Origin: Chitinophaga pinensis
GTDB lineage: Bacteria; Bacteroidota; Bacteroidia; Chitinophagales; UBA10324
Assembly (NCBI GenBank): GCA_945892775.1
Contig: CAMDDP010000018.1
Coordinates: forward strand, 1-54,072
DNA: 54,072 nucleotides
Reading direction: 5' to 3'
A program made the translations under genes and the position numbers. The stretch's first letter is position 1. Each line of letters opens with the position of its first letter. Shown here in pieces: positions 30,324-39,290 of this stretch. Below the pieces are notes generated by a model. The model was not told the DNA's origin. It saw nothing but the letters and a program-made list of their open reading frames with translations, and did no database searches.

Positions 30324-30614
30324 TTAAACAATTGCGAAAATGTCGGCTTCTCGCATAATTAAGTAATCAGTTCCGTCGATGGTTACTTCAGTTCCAGCAT
30401 ACTTACCATACAATACGGTATCTCCCGGTTTTACTACTGGTTTGTTGCCTTTTTCGTCAATTGGGCTGATTGATATTACCTCACCTTTTTGTGGTTTTTC
30501 TTTAGCTGTATCAGGAATAATTATTCCGCCCTTAGTGGTTTGTTCAGCTGCTGCCGCTTTAATTACCACTCTGTTTTGAGTTCCAGCAACTGGTTTAATT
30601 GTTGTTTTCGCCAT
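30324..30614 (-). CDS. groES: 10 kDa co-chaperonin GroES
   Basis: GroES is the lid of the GroEL chamber. The 96-residue protein contains the mobile loop ([14 protein letters not shown]) and the roof/beta-barrel segments ([15 protein letters not shown]). It has a short N-terminal extension ([13 protein letters not shown]) before the VVIKAAA core. It is the first gene of the groES-groEL operon. A near-palindrome (GACAAATTTGTC) lies 87 bp upstream and may be an operator. Confidence 0.97.
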   Translation of the reverse strand: MAKTTIKPVAGTQNRVVIKAAAAEQTTKGGIIIPDTAKEKPQKGEVISISPIDEKGNKPVVKPGDTVLYGKYAGTEVTIDGTDYLIMREADIFAIV

Positions 30615-30696
30615 TTTTTTATTGAGTTTATTGGTTTGTTTGTTTTTAAAAGTAATTGTGTGCTTGAGGTAATCACTAATTGTGCCGATGGATTTA

Positions 30697-30716
30697 GTCC
30701 GACAAATTTGTCAGGT
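30697..30716. promoter_or_regulatory. Palindrome upstream of groES, candidate heat-shock operator
   Basis: GACAAATTTGTC (30701-30712) is a perfect 12-bp palindrome flanked by partly matching bases (CC on one side, GG on the other). It is 87 bp upstream of the groES start. The classical CIRCE element is absent. The rest of the 264-bp gap 30615-30878 between groES and the upstream xerD gene is AT-rich, without another obvious site. Confidence 0.35.
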
Positions 30717-30878
30717 TTATCTGAAAAAAAATAGAACTCTATGCCAATCTGTGTTTAAATGGGGGTGCAAAAGTACTGAATTGATAATTGGTACAGAAGG
30801 AAATAAAAATTTTATGTTTTGAACAAAGTAAATTCTAAGAGTTTGTGTCTATAATTATTGGCCATTCAACACAAATAA

Positions 30879-31790
30879 TTACTTGCTTTTATTGTAAAGC
30901 GGGTGATGGGTTATTAAAGACTCTCTTAAATAATCTCTATCGAGGTGAGTATAAATTTCTGTTGTAGTGATACTTGCATGGCCAAGCATTTCTTGAACCG
31001 ATCGTAAATCAGCTCCACCTTCTATTAGATGAGAGGCAAAAGAATGTCGGAAGGTGTGAGGGCTTACGGTTTTTTTGATTCCGGCCTTCATTACAGCTTC
31101 TTTAATAATCATGAACACCATTACCCTTGAAAGCGATTTTCCAAATCGATTCAGAAATAAAAAATTCTCAAAATCTTTTTTGATTTTTTGATGAACACGA
31201 ATTTCATTTTTATAAATGTTTATATGCTTGATGGCCGTATCGCCAATAGGAACTAGTCTTTCTTTGTCGCCTTTCCCAATAACTTTTATAAATCCAACAT
31301 CAAAAAATAAGTTGCTGATTTTAAGATTTACCGCTTCTGTAACGCGAAGGCCACTGCTATAAAGCAGCTCTAAAATTGAACGATTGCGAACTCCATCGGG
31401 GGTGCTTTGGTCAATGGTGTTAAGTATTGATTCTATTTCAGGATAACTTAAGGTATCGGGTAGTTTTCGTCGCAATTTTGGTCCTTCAATTAATTCTGTC
31501 GGATCGTTGTCAGAAATGTCTTCCATCTGCAAGTACTTATAAAAAGCACGAATGCCGCTTAGGATTCTTGCCTGAGAGTAATCGGCCATTTTCTTTTTAT
31601 GAATAGTAGCAATGAATTCTTGAATGTCTAATTGCTTCACATTTTCAGGGGAAATACTTTTTTCATTGGAAATAAAAAAATGATTGAGTAACTCAATGTC
31701 GTGCAGGTAGCTTTCAATCGTGTTAGGCGATAAAGACCGCTCTAATTTTAGATATGATTTAAACCCTTTTATAGTCGAACTCCAATCCAT
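30879..31790 (-). CDS. xerD: Site-specific tyrosine recombinase XerD
   Basis: XerD resolves chromosome dimers at dif with FtsK. The 303-residue protein has the N-terminal core-binding domain (LERSLSPNTIESYLHDI) and the catalytic set: Arg in SGLRVTEAVNL, Lys in GKGDKERLVP, HxxR in HTFRHSF, His in LGHASI and Tyr in EIYTHLD. The SHLIEGGADLRSVQEMLGHASI stretch and the overall length are typical of XerD in Bacteroidota. It differs clearly from the mobile-type recombinase at 103-969. It is transcribed divergently from aroQ. Confidence 0.93.
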   Translation of the reverse strand: MDWSSTIKGFKSYLKLERSLSPNTIESYLHDIELLNHFFISNEKSISPENVKQLDIQEFIATIHKKKMADYSQARILSGIRAFYKYLQMEDISDNDPTELIEGPKLRRKLPDTLSYPEIESILNTIDQSTPDGVRNRSILELLYSSGLRVTEAVNLKISNLFFDVGFIKVIGKGDKERLVPIGDTAIKHINIYKNEIRVHQKIKKDFENFLFLNRFGKSLSRVMVFMIIKEAVMKAGIKKTVSPHTFRHSFASHLIEGGADLRSVQEMLGHASITTTEIYTHLDRDYLRESLITHHPLYNKSK

Positions 31791-31829
31791 ACAGTAAAGT
31801 AAGTAACGAGCGAATTGTAAACAACAGTA

Positions 31830-31858
31830 TTGACTTCACGATTTGTTATTCATATTTG
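31830..31858 (+). promoter_or_regulatory. Candidate promoter for aroQ
   Basis: TTG at 31830-31832 and CATATTTG at 31851-31858 (one mismatch to TAnnTTTG) have an 18-bp spacing. The transcript would begin near 31865, which excludes the in-frame GTG at 31858 as start and favours the TTG at 31876. Confidence 0.4.
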
Positions 31859-31875
31859 TGAAAACTGTTCACTAT

Positions 31876-32289
31876 TTGAAACTCGCAATTGTTAATGGCC
31901 CTAATTTGAATCTGCTTGGAGTGAGAGAGCCACATATTTATGGCAATCAATCTTTCGAGGATTATTTTGAAGTATTAAAAAAAGAATTTTTTAAAATTGA
32001 GTTGGAGTATTTTCAAAGTAATGTGGAAGGTGAACTCGTAAATTATTTACAGAAAGTTGGATTCAGTTATGATGGAATTATAATTAATGCAGGAGGATAC
32101 ACACATACTTCAGTTGCCATTGCAGATTGTATAGCATCTATAGAAACGCCCGTTGTTGAAGTTCACATCAGCAACCCTATGGCGCGTGAAGAGTATCGCC
32201 AAACTTCATTTCTAACTTCAAAATGCAAGGGAGTTGTATCAGGATTTGGATTGAAAAGTTACTGGTTTGCCATTGAAAGTTTTATTTAA
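31876..32289 (+). CDS. aroQ: 3-dehydroquinate dehydratase, type II
   Basis: AroQ dehydrates 3-dehydroquinate to 3-dehydroshikimate in the shikimate pathway. The 137-residue protein shows the type II motifs: NGPNLNLLG near the start with REPHIYG (catalytic Tyr region), FQSNVEGELV, INAGGYTHTS (catalytic Asn/His region) and EVHISNPMAREEYRQ. There is no ATG. The TTG at 31876 gives the conserved start (MKLAIVNGPN) and fits the upstream promoter; a GTG at 31858 is the alternative. Its last 8 bp overlap the 3' end of the convergent glycosyltransferase gene. Confidence 0.93.
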   Translation: MKLAIVNGPNLNLLGVREPHIYGNQSFEDYFEVLKKEFFKIELEYFQSNVEGELVNYLQKVGFSYDGIIINAGGYTHTSVAIADCIASIETPVVEVHISNPMAREEYRQTSFLTSKCKGVVSGFGLKSYWFAIESFI

Positions 32290-33322
32290 AAAAATTATTT
32301 GCTTCAACTATTTCTTTAAACAATTTCTTTTTTTGAATAAAATATTTCCAGGCAATACTTCCGTTATAAAAACCAGTAAGTTTTAAATAGTCAAAGCTAT
32401 TTTTTTGATTCTGTTTTTTCTTCCATGCACCTGACTTAAAAAGAAAGTGAAAGTGAGCTCGCGCAATTGCTTTGAATTCTTTGGCGTTTCCGTTAAATAA
32501 AGATCGGTAGGCAGCAATGTGATCTATCAGCATTCTTGATAAAAGGATTCTTCCTCTTCTTTTAGAAGGGAGATTTTTATACAACATCAATAAACTATTT
32601 CTGAAATTGAGATAAACTTTTTTGGGATTTCCTTTAGGTAAACTTCCGCCACCTAAATGAAATACTGTTGAAGTAGGAGTGTACCAAATTTCTTTTCCGT
32701 TATTTTTTATTCTCCAACATAAATCAATTTCTTCCATGTGGGCAAAAAAATCAGAGTCTAATCCACCTGCATTTATGTAGGCATCTTTTCTGACTAATAA
32801 GCAGGCGCCACTTGCCCAAGCTATTTCCATTGATTCATCGTATTGTCCCTTGTCTTCTTCAATTGTATCGAAAATTCTTCCACGACAAAATGGATAACCA
32901 TATTTATCTAAAAATCCTCCAGCTGCACCTGCATACTCAAAGTGTGTTTGACGGTTAAGATCTAGAATTTTAGGTTGACACGCTGCAAGATTTGGATGCT
33001 GTTCAGCAAATGTTACAAGTGAACTTAACCATCCGGCACTTACTTCCACATCTTGATTTAATAATACAATCCATTTTGCGTCAGTTTTTGCAATTGCCTG
33101 ATTGTATCCTTCTGAAAAACCATAATTGTGTTTCAGTGGTAACCACTCAACGCCAGAAAATCTTTTTACAATTTCCTCTGAATTATCTGAACTTCCATTG
33201 TCGGCGACAATTATTCTTGATAATGAAGTTGGGGTGTGTTTCACGACAGATGGAAGAAAAGTTTCTAGAAAGGTTCTTCCATTCCAACTTAAAATAATTA
33301 CTGCAACATCTGGGGTAGTCAT
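32282..33322 (-). CDS. Family 2 glycosyltransferase
   Basis: This is a GT-A-fold transferase of 346 residues that uses a nucleotide sugar, probably rhamnosyltransferase-like. Motifs in order are VAVIILSWNGR, VADNGSSDNS, WIVLLNQDVEVSAGW (a DxD-like QDV), a ASGACLLVRKDAY acceptor-site segment and HMEEIDLCWR (EEDLCWR family motif). The C-terminal third is basic and has a hydrophobic helix. Acceptor and sugar cannot be deduced. It stands alone, convergent with aroQ. Confidence 0.88.
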   Translation of the reverse strand: MTTPDVAVIILSWNGRTFLETFLPSVVKHTPTSLSRIIVADNGSSDNSEEIVKRFSGVEWLPLKHNYGFSEGYNQAIAKTDAKWIVLLNQDVEVSAGWLSSLVTFAEQHPNLAACQPKILDLNRQTHFEYAGAAGGFLDKYGYPFCRGRIFDTIEEDKGQYDESMEIAWASGACLLVRKDAYINAGGLDSDFFAHMEEIDLCWRIKNNGKEIWYTPTSTVFHLGGGSLPKGNPKKVYLNFRNSLLMLYKNLPSKRRGRILLSRMLIDHIAAYRSLFNGNAKEFKAIARAHFHFLFKSGAWKKKQNQKNSFDYLKLTGFYNGSIAWKYFIQKKKLFKEIVEANNFFK

Positions 33323-33646
33323 TCTAAAAAGTATAATGGGTTAAATATAAAATTGCCATTCTTATATGCTTCATAAAATCATCTACATGTTAATTTTGTG
33401 AACTAGGAAATTCAGTCGCATGGGTATTTGTAACACATTCTTTGTTTTTTTAAAAAAATATCATTTAATATACGCTGTATTTTATGATTAATTTAAAATG
33501 CAATTGCGCATAGTTGCATCTATGTTTGGTGCATAGTTTCTTGTACTAATAAATAGGAGAGATGTAAGGGTAAGTTCTTTAATCACGAAATAAATTTACG
33601 ATTTTGTCGGGCATTCAAAAAAAAGAAACCCCATTATGACAATTAT
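33323..33646. other. 324-bp intergenic spacer
   Basis: This is an AT-rich gap between the divergent glycosyltransferase and WbqC-like genes. It contains only small imperfect repeats of a GCATAG word near 33508-33536. I see no credible small ORF (longest about 23 codons), tRNA or structured RNA. It should hold the promoters of both genes, but no convincing -33/-7 pair stands out. Confidence 0.5.
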
Positions 33647-34231
33647 ATGAAAACTGAAAATGCAATTGTGCTTCCTTTAACATATTTGCCAAAAGTTAGT
33701 TGGTTTGCAAGTGCAAGTGCAAGTGAGAAGCTGATAATAAATAAATATGAAAACTATAGAAAAGAAGATCATTCGAATCGATGTAGAATTGTTTCTGCCA
33801 ATGGGTTAATTAATTTATGTGTCCCTTTAATGGGAGGAAGAAATCAAAAAGGACTTATAAGCGATTTGAAAATTTCTGGTACTGATTGGAAGCGAAATCA
33901 TATAAATTCAATAAAATCTGCTTATGGAAAAGCTCCGTATTTCATTTATTATTTTGATGAAATGGAGAAAATTATTAAAGAGTCAAACGATAGTTATTTT
34001 GATTTATGTATTCAGTTAATCAAATGGTTGAAGCACGAGCTGATTCCCTCAGTTTTATTAAATGTTGCTGAAGAAGAAACAGAAATTATTAAAGCGATTT
34101 CAAATGATGGTAAGAAGTATTACCAGGTATTTGAAAATAAATTTGGATTTCAGAATCATGTAAGCGCTTTCGACCTGTTGTTTTGTATGGGGCCAGATGC
34201 CAAAGATTATTTGAATAAATCAAGTATATAA
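33647..34231 (+). CDS. WbqC family protein
   Basis: The protein has 194 residues and belongs to the WbqC-like family, found in polysaccharide gene clusters and also alone in Bacteroidota. It shows the early LTYLPKVSWFA segment (family TYFPP/YLP-like motif), the middle CRIVSANGLINLCVPL strand pair and DWKRNHINSIKSAYGKAPYF, which is the most conserved part of the family. The biochemical activity is not established. It starts at an ATG and ends 10 bp before the convergent kelch pseudogene. Confidence 0.82.
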   Translation: MKTENAIVLPLTYLPKVSWFASASASEKLIINKYENYRKEDHSNRCRIVSANGLINLCVPLMGGRNQKGLISDLKISGTDWKRNHINSIKSAYGKAPYFIYYFDEMEKIIKESNDSYFDLCIQLIKWLKHELIPSVLLNVAEEETEIIKAISNDGKKYYQVFENKFGFQNHVSAFDLLFCMGPDAKDYLNKSSI

Positions 34232-34241
34232 TTTTTAAAAA

Positions 34242-35162
34242 TCACTTTGCTATCACTAGTTTTTCAGTAGTTATGGTTTGATTGCCATTATTAATTCTTA
34301 AAAAAAAAATCCATTTGGAAATAAATCGGTTTTAAAATCTTGAAGGTTCTTCGTTTGATCAATGGGCTCATACATAAGAAGTTTTCATTTAAATCATATA
34401 AGCTACAATAATGTCCAATGGCATTTGGTAAATTGTGCCTGATTGTGAAATATGAATTTGATGGATTTGGAAAGACTTTAATAGTTGTTTCGCTAATTGA
34501 TGTTTGTTCAATTGCATCATTTAGGGCCGAATAATAGTAAACATCTTTTAGGTATAATGAATCATACCCTAAAGCCACATAAGATCGAGTTGGGAATGAA
34601 AAAGCAATTGCCCCGCTTCGGGCACGGCACTTGGATAGATTGCCTTTGCCAACCAGGTATCAGTTTGCGGTTTGTACTCATACCAATCATTGTAATAACC
34701 CAACCCCATATATCCTTTTCCATTAATTGAGAAACCTGTTGCACCGGCCCGAGGAGTACCTGGCATTGGGGTTTTCTGTGTCCATGTGTTTGTAACTGCG
34801 TTGTATTCCCACAAATCATTAAAATCAACATAAGATGCAGAAGTACCTGTGCCAGCATATCCTTTATTTCCAATTGAAAAAACAACCGCCCCAAATCTTG
34901 TTCCACCACCGAAGTCGGCTTTCTGTGACCAGGAATTGGTTGATTTATCATATTCCCAGAAATCAGGATATGCGATATTTACACCTCCGGCGTTAATGTG
35001 CCCCAAGCCCATGTACCCTTTGCCGCCAATAGAAAACCCGATAGCGCGATGTCTTGCCAAAGGAGGAAGCTCAGCTTTTTGCACCCATATATAATAGCCA
35101 GTTGTATCTGCTAAGGATTGAAACGAAATAGAAATGAGCAGAAAGAGTAATAGTTTTTTCAT
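34242..35162 (-). pseudogene. Kelch-repeat T9SS protein, broken by three frameshifts
   Basis: The intact first part (197 codons from 35162) has a signal peptide and four kelch-like units of the AIGFSIGGKGYMGLGH / DFWEYD type. Reading continues in other frames: RSGAIAFSFPTRSYVALGYD, then a type A sorting domain from IKVFPNPSNSYF, then PIDQTKNLQDFKTDLFPNG, and finally LRINNGNQT...KLVIAK ending at 34242. Each shift is explained by one missing base: at a C4 run (34611-34614), near 34366-34376, and at an A10 run (34300-34309). The reconstructed protein has about 305 residues. Long homopolymers in other genes of the window are in frame, so real decay is more likely than sequencing error. It follows a broken DUF4907 gene by 5 bp. 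Confidence 0.75.
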
Positions 35163-35167
35163 GTAAA

Positions 35168-35555
35168 TTATTTTATTGAAATGCCTAAGCTGTCGAGTTC
35201 GTGCTGAGTAATAGTCGGAGGCATTATGTTGTTTTGAATTTTATAGCTCACGAATGAGGCAACCGTTTTTGCTTGCTCTTCTGTTCGAAAAAAGTGATTT
35301 CCGCCAACTGCAGGTATGGCTGATTGATGTATGTACGGAGTATTATTCAGCAAAATATTATAACCAAATCCAAGAGATTCATTGCTTGAATCATTCATAT
35401 AAATATTTAAATGAAATTGACGGAGAATTTGTTGATTCAATAATATTTGAGCTTGAAATATTTATTGTATCAAAAGAAGAATTTGAATCAGTATTTGATT
35501 TACACGAAGAGAAAAATGCAATAAATAACAGTGTAAAGAGTTGCGATGCTTTTAT
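35168..35555 (-). pseudogene. DUF4907-type lipoprotein, start lost and frameshifted
   Basis: The C-terminal part has the DUF4907 pattern as I recall it: LGFGYNILLNNTPYIHQ, AIPAVGGNHFF, EEQAKTVASFV and NNIMPPTITQHELDSLG. The N-terminal part, in another frame, encodes a lipoprotein signal (KASQLFTLLFIAFFSSC) that begins at ATA (35553-35555) where ATG would be expected. The two frames join near the FKIYMNDSS segment if one extra base in the TTTAAATATTTATATG stretch (about 35400-35416) is removed. Genes of this type often sit beside kelch proteins in Bacteroidota; here both neighbours are broken. Confidence 0.65.
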
Positions 35556-35654
35556 GTGATTAATTTTCAAAAATTAATAATTTAAATTTATTAGTCAAAA
35601 TTAATAGCGGTTTATTAACAGTAAGAGGATTTGTGAAAATAATAGAACAAAATC

Positions 35655-37406
35655 TTACTTGTCCTTTATGATGCTGAATTTTTCAGTCAGGGACTCACTT
35701 TTGGTTTTTAATTGAATAAGGTAAGTTCCATTGTAAAGTGATGAAGTATTTAAAAGTATTTTTTTTGTATTTGGCAGTAATTTATCAGCGAGAATCATTC
35801 GGCCATAAAGCGAATAAATTTCAAGAGTGCCATTTGTTAAAGCGCTTTTAAATTCAATATTTATAAAATCAGTTGCCGGATTAGGGTAAATAAATAATGA
35901 ATTAACATTGTTAATTACATTGACAAAAGTTGTATCAATTATTATCGTGTCTTCTGTTGAAATTTTATAGCCCAATCTTCCAATGAAAATATCATCAACT
36001 CCAGCCGAAAGAATATATAAGCTATCGGTTTCTCCTGTATCAATAACGCAATAAAGGGTGAAGTACCCCACTGCATATACATGGCCCGAATCATCGAGTG
36101 CTATAGAATTTAAACCGTTAACGAAAGAGCTTAAGCTTCCGCGCGCCCAATGAAATTTAGCTGAATCAGTAAATGCTGCAACGAAAAAATTCTTTACAGG
36201 TGCTAATGAAAAGGTGTCAATCCCTTCACCGAAAATTGGGGCTCCAGTATATTTTCCGCAAATATAAATTAATGAATCGTCGTGAATTATTTTGGTAGAA
36301 GTAATTGCACCAGAAACACTATATCCTGAATTTTTTGCGAATAAAATATTTCCATTAGAATTATAACTACAAATAAAATTTTCATTTCCAGTATTTGTCG
36401 AGTTTAAAATAAAACTGCCAGAATCATTTCCAAAGAAGGCACTGTTTGCATAAGTTCCTGTAATTATTAATTCTTGAAGGTCATTTATATCCATTGCTTG
36501 TGAAAAATCATTGCCAGGTCCACCGATGTGTTGTTGCCACATGTTTTGTATTCCTAATGAATCAAAATGAAATTTTAATAAATAGATATTTGTATATCCA
36601 CCTGAATTTAAAAGGTAAGTTGTATCGGGTAATATTCCAATACTTGGATGTCCGTAGTAATTTCCTGATAAATAAATATCATTGCTACTATCTATACTAA
36701 TTCCAGTGGGATTCATTTGTGATGTATTAGTAGCAATATCGGATAAAAGGTGCATCTGTCCATTCATATCAAAGTAAGCCGCCCACAAATGCCAGGTGAA
36801 GGTGGAAAATAAAGTATCTGTGTTTAAATTGGTTTCAATTATCAAGTGAGAGAGCCTTGAACCCTGAATAACAGTTCCTGATTCATTAAAAGTAGAAGCA
36901 ATTTTATCATCTTCTAGTGAGCCAATATGATTGGCCCAAATAAAATTTCCTGTAGCAGTGAATTCAGATGCAAAGATATCAAGCCCACCATATGAAAAAA
37001 AAGAATTGCCAGACATAAAACTTATATCTCCCCCCGTGCCTATCTCACCAAAATAGCCAGTAATTAAAATATTTCCTATGCTGTCTTCAAAAATATTTTT
37101 AGGATCAATTCCATTTGTTGAAGAGGCGATTTTTTTTACCCAAATAATATTTCCGTTGGTCGTATACTTTGCTAGAAACATTCCATAATTTATTGTTCCT
37201 AAAGTAGTATTACCAAATACTGCAGTGTCTTGAAAATATCCAGCAACTAAAATATTTCCATCATGTGAGTAGGTAATTGCATTTGCTCGATCACTATTGT
37301 TTCCACCGGCAGTAGATGCCCAATTCCAATATGGCGCCTGTGCTTTTGATTCAATTGTAAAAAATATTAAAAAAACAAATAGATTGATGTAGTAAGATGA
37401 TTTCAT
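35655..37406 (-). CDS. T9SS type A-sorted secreted protein with SBBP-like repeats
   Basis: This 583-residue exported protein has a signal peptide ending at SKAQ (residue 23). Residues 25-480 contain six or seven blade-like repeats with the pattern DGNILVAGYFQDTAVFG, GNILITGYFG, NDIYLSGNYYG and ELIITGTYANSAFFG, alternating with GGxxxD motifs, as in SBBP-type beta-propellers. The C-terminus (about 505-583) is a type A sorting domain from FIYPNPATDFINIEF. Function unknown; it is probably secreted or surface-attached. It is a single gene with its own 5' spacer, upstream of the decayed DUF4907/kelch pair on the same strand. Confidence 0.84.
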   Translation of the reverse strand: MKSSYYINLFVFLIFFTIESKAQAPYWNWASTAGGNNSDRANAITYSHDGNILVAGYFQDTAVFGNTTLGTINYGMFLAKYTTNGNIIWVKKIASSTNGIDPKNIFEDSIGNILITGYFGEIGTGGDISFMSGNSFFSYGGLDIFASEFTATGNFIWANHIGSLEDDKIASTFNESGTVIQGSRLSHLIIETNLNTDTLFSTFTWHLWAAYFDMNGQMHLLSDIATNTSQMNPTGISIDSSNDIYLSGNYYGHPSIGILPDTTYLLNSGGYTNIYLLKFHFDSLGIQNMWQQHIGGPGNDFSQAMDINDLQELIITGTYANSAFFGNDSGSFILNSTNTGNENFICSYNSNGNILFAKNSGYSVSGAITSTKIIHDDSLIYICGKYTGAPIFGEGIDTFSLAPVKNFFVAAFTDSAKFHWARGSLSSFVNGLNSIALDDSGHVYAVGYFTLYCVIDTGETDSLYILSAGVDDIFIGRLGYKISTEDTIIIDTTFVNVINNVNSLFIYPNPATDFINIEFKSALTNGTLEIYSLYGRMILADKLLPNTKKILLNTSSLYNGTYLIQLKTKSESLTEKFSIIKDK

Positions 37407-37538
37407 TTGGCCATTTATTTTTATTTAGTGTAAATGAACAAGATTATTTTTTAATGGGCTTTTGAATTTTAGCTGTTCACCATAAACTGTTTACTGTTTA
37501 CAAAGCAAATTAATTGTTCGTGGTTATTTTTATCGTCG

Positions 37539-39281
37539 ATGTTGTCTGAACGAATTCTTGAAGTAAATAATCTTGAAGTATGTTTTTCTTCTGATGATGG
37601 TGTAAACACTGCTGTTAAAAATATTTCATTTTATCTGAATAAGGGTGAAACACTTGGAATAGTAGGAGAGTCTGGTTCAGGAAAGTCTGTTACCTCACTT
37701 TCTATTATGCGTTTAATTCAGCAGCCTGGATTTATTAAGCATGGTGAATTAGTGTTTCGGAATAAAAAACAGGAGGAATGTAATCTCATGCAGTTGAATG
37801 AAAAACAATTGCAACATGTTCGAGGTGATGAGATAGCTATGGTATTTCAAGAGCCAATGACTTCGCTTAATCCAGTTTATACTTGTGGCGCGCAAGTAAT
37901 GGAAGCAATTCGACTTCACAAAAAAGTTACACGTACTGAAGCAAAACGACAAGTGATTTTATTGTTCGAAAAAGTTTTGTTACCACAACCGGAAAGAATT
38001 TTTAATAGCTATCCCCACCAGTTAAGTGGCGGACAAAAACAAAGGGTGATGATTGCAATGGCAATGAGTTGTAATCCATCGATATTAATTGCTGATGAGC
38101 CAACTACGGCATTGGATGTAACTGTACAGTCAACGATATTAGAACTCTTGCGCAGTTTGCAGAAAGAACAAAGCATGAGCACCATATTTATTACTCATGA
38201 TTTAGGTGTTATAGCTGAAATTGCTGATCGTGTTGCAGTAATGTATAAGGGGAAGATTGTGGAGACTGCCACAGTACATGATATTTTTAATTCTCCACAA
38301 CATTCATATACAAAAGGGTTGCTCGCTTGTAGGCCACCATTGGATAAACGAATTCATCGACTACCAGTAATTGCTGATTTCATGGAGGAGGATGCGGACG
38401 GTACTTGGAAAGAAAAAATAATTCAACCCAATTCATATAAGGTATTGGATCAGATTGAATGGAAGAAATCTTCAGAAGAAAAACAAAAATTAATTCCTTT
38501 ATTATCACTCAATGGTGTTTGTAAATGGTACCCTGTTCAAAGAGGTTTTTTTTCACGCGTTAAGGAATTTGTTAAAGCGGTGGACGATATTTCATTTGAT
38601 GTTTTTCCTGGGGAAACTTTGGGATTAGTAGGAGAGAGTGGTTGCGGAAAAACAACATTAGGTCGAACCATCTTGCAATTAATAAGACCCACGGCAGGCA
38701 GCATTTTATTTGAGGGTAATGATTTGTCGAAGTTGGAAGAGAAACAGTTGCGACCACTTCGAAAAAATATGCAAATTATTTTTCAAGATCCATATTCATC
38801 ACTCAATCCGCGTATGACTATTGGTGAAGCCATTATGGAACCCATGCAGGTTCACCAACTTCATGGCACTAACGAAAATCGAAAGAAAAAAGTAATGGAG
38901 CTATTAAGTAAGGTTCAAATGAAGCCTGAATGTTTTAATCGATACCCTCACGAATTTTCGGGTGGTCAACGCCAACGGGTTTGTATTGCACGAGCGCTTG
39001 CTCTTGAACCTCGCTTTATTATTTGCGATGAATCTGTTTCGGCACTCGATGTATCAGTGCAGGCGCAGGTTTTAAATCTGTTAAAAGATTTGCAGAAAGA
39101 TTTTGGCTTTACATATATTTTTATCTCTCATGATTTATCAGTTGTAAAATTTATGAGTGATAGAATGATTGTGATGAATAAAGGGAAAATAGAAGAGATG
39201 GGATTATCAGATGAAATTTATTATCATCCAAAAAGTGATTATACAAAGCGATTAATTGCCGCAATTCCAAAAGGAGTTTAA
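37539..39281 (+). CDS. Dual-ATPase ABC transporter protein, oligopeptide (DppD-DppF-like) type
   Basis: This 580-residue protein joins two ATPase domains in one chain. NBD1 (about 5-260) has Walker A GESGSGKS (43-50), signature LSGGQKQR and Walker B ILIADEPTTALD. NBD2 (about 325-575) has Walker A GESGCGKT (365-372), signature FSGGQRQR and FIICDESVSALD, where Ser replaces the Pro after the catalytic Glu. The C-terminal oligopeptide-type extensions are short. It should power uptake of dipeptides, glutathione or similar substrates, but no permease or binding-protein gene is nearby, so its partner is encoded elsewhere. The start is ATG at 37539; the gene ends 9 bp from the convergent ABC-F gene. 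Confidence 0.92.
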   Translation: MLSERILEVNNLEVCFSSDDGVNTAVKNISFYLNKGETLGIVGESGSGKSVTSLSIMRLIQQPGFIKHGELVFRNKKQEECNLMQLNEKQLQHVRGDEIAMVFQEPMTSLNPVYTCGAQVMEAIRLHKKVTRTEAKRQVILLFEKVLLPQPERIFNSYPHQLSGGQKQRVMIAMAMSCNPSILIADEPTTALDVTVQSTILELLRSLQKEQSMSTIFITHDLGVIAEIADRVAVMYKGKIVETATVHDIFNSPQHSYTKGLLACRPPLDKRIHRLPVIADFMEEDADGTWKEKIIQPNSYKVLDQIEWKKSSEEKQKLIPLLSLNGVCKWYPVQRGFFSRVKEFVKAVDDISFDVFPGETLGLVGESGCGKTTLGRTILQLIRPTAGSILFEGNDLSKLEEKQLRPLRKNMQIIFQDPYSSLNPRMTIGEAIMEPMQVHQLHGTNENRKKKVMELLSKVQMKPECFNRYPHEFSGGQRQRVCIARALALEPRFIICDESVSALDVSVQAQVLNLLKDLQKDFGFTYIFISHDLSVVKFMSDRMIVMNKGKIEEMGLSDEIYYHPKSDYTKRLIAAIPKGV

Positions 39282-39290
39282 GAATAAAAT

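Noticed and set aside
35254-35559. Plus-strand frame of 101 codons
   Set aside because: It lies over the broken DUF4907 gene on the other strand, whose protein pattern is recognisable; the plus-strand translation is not.
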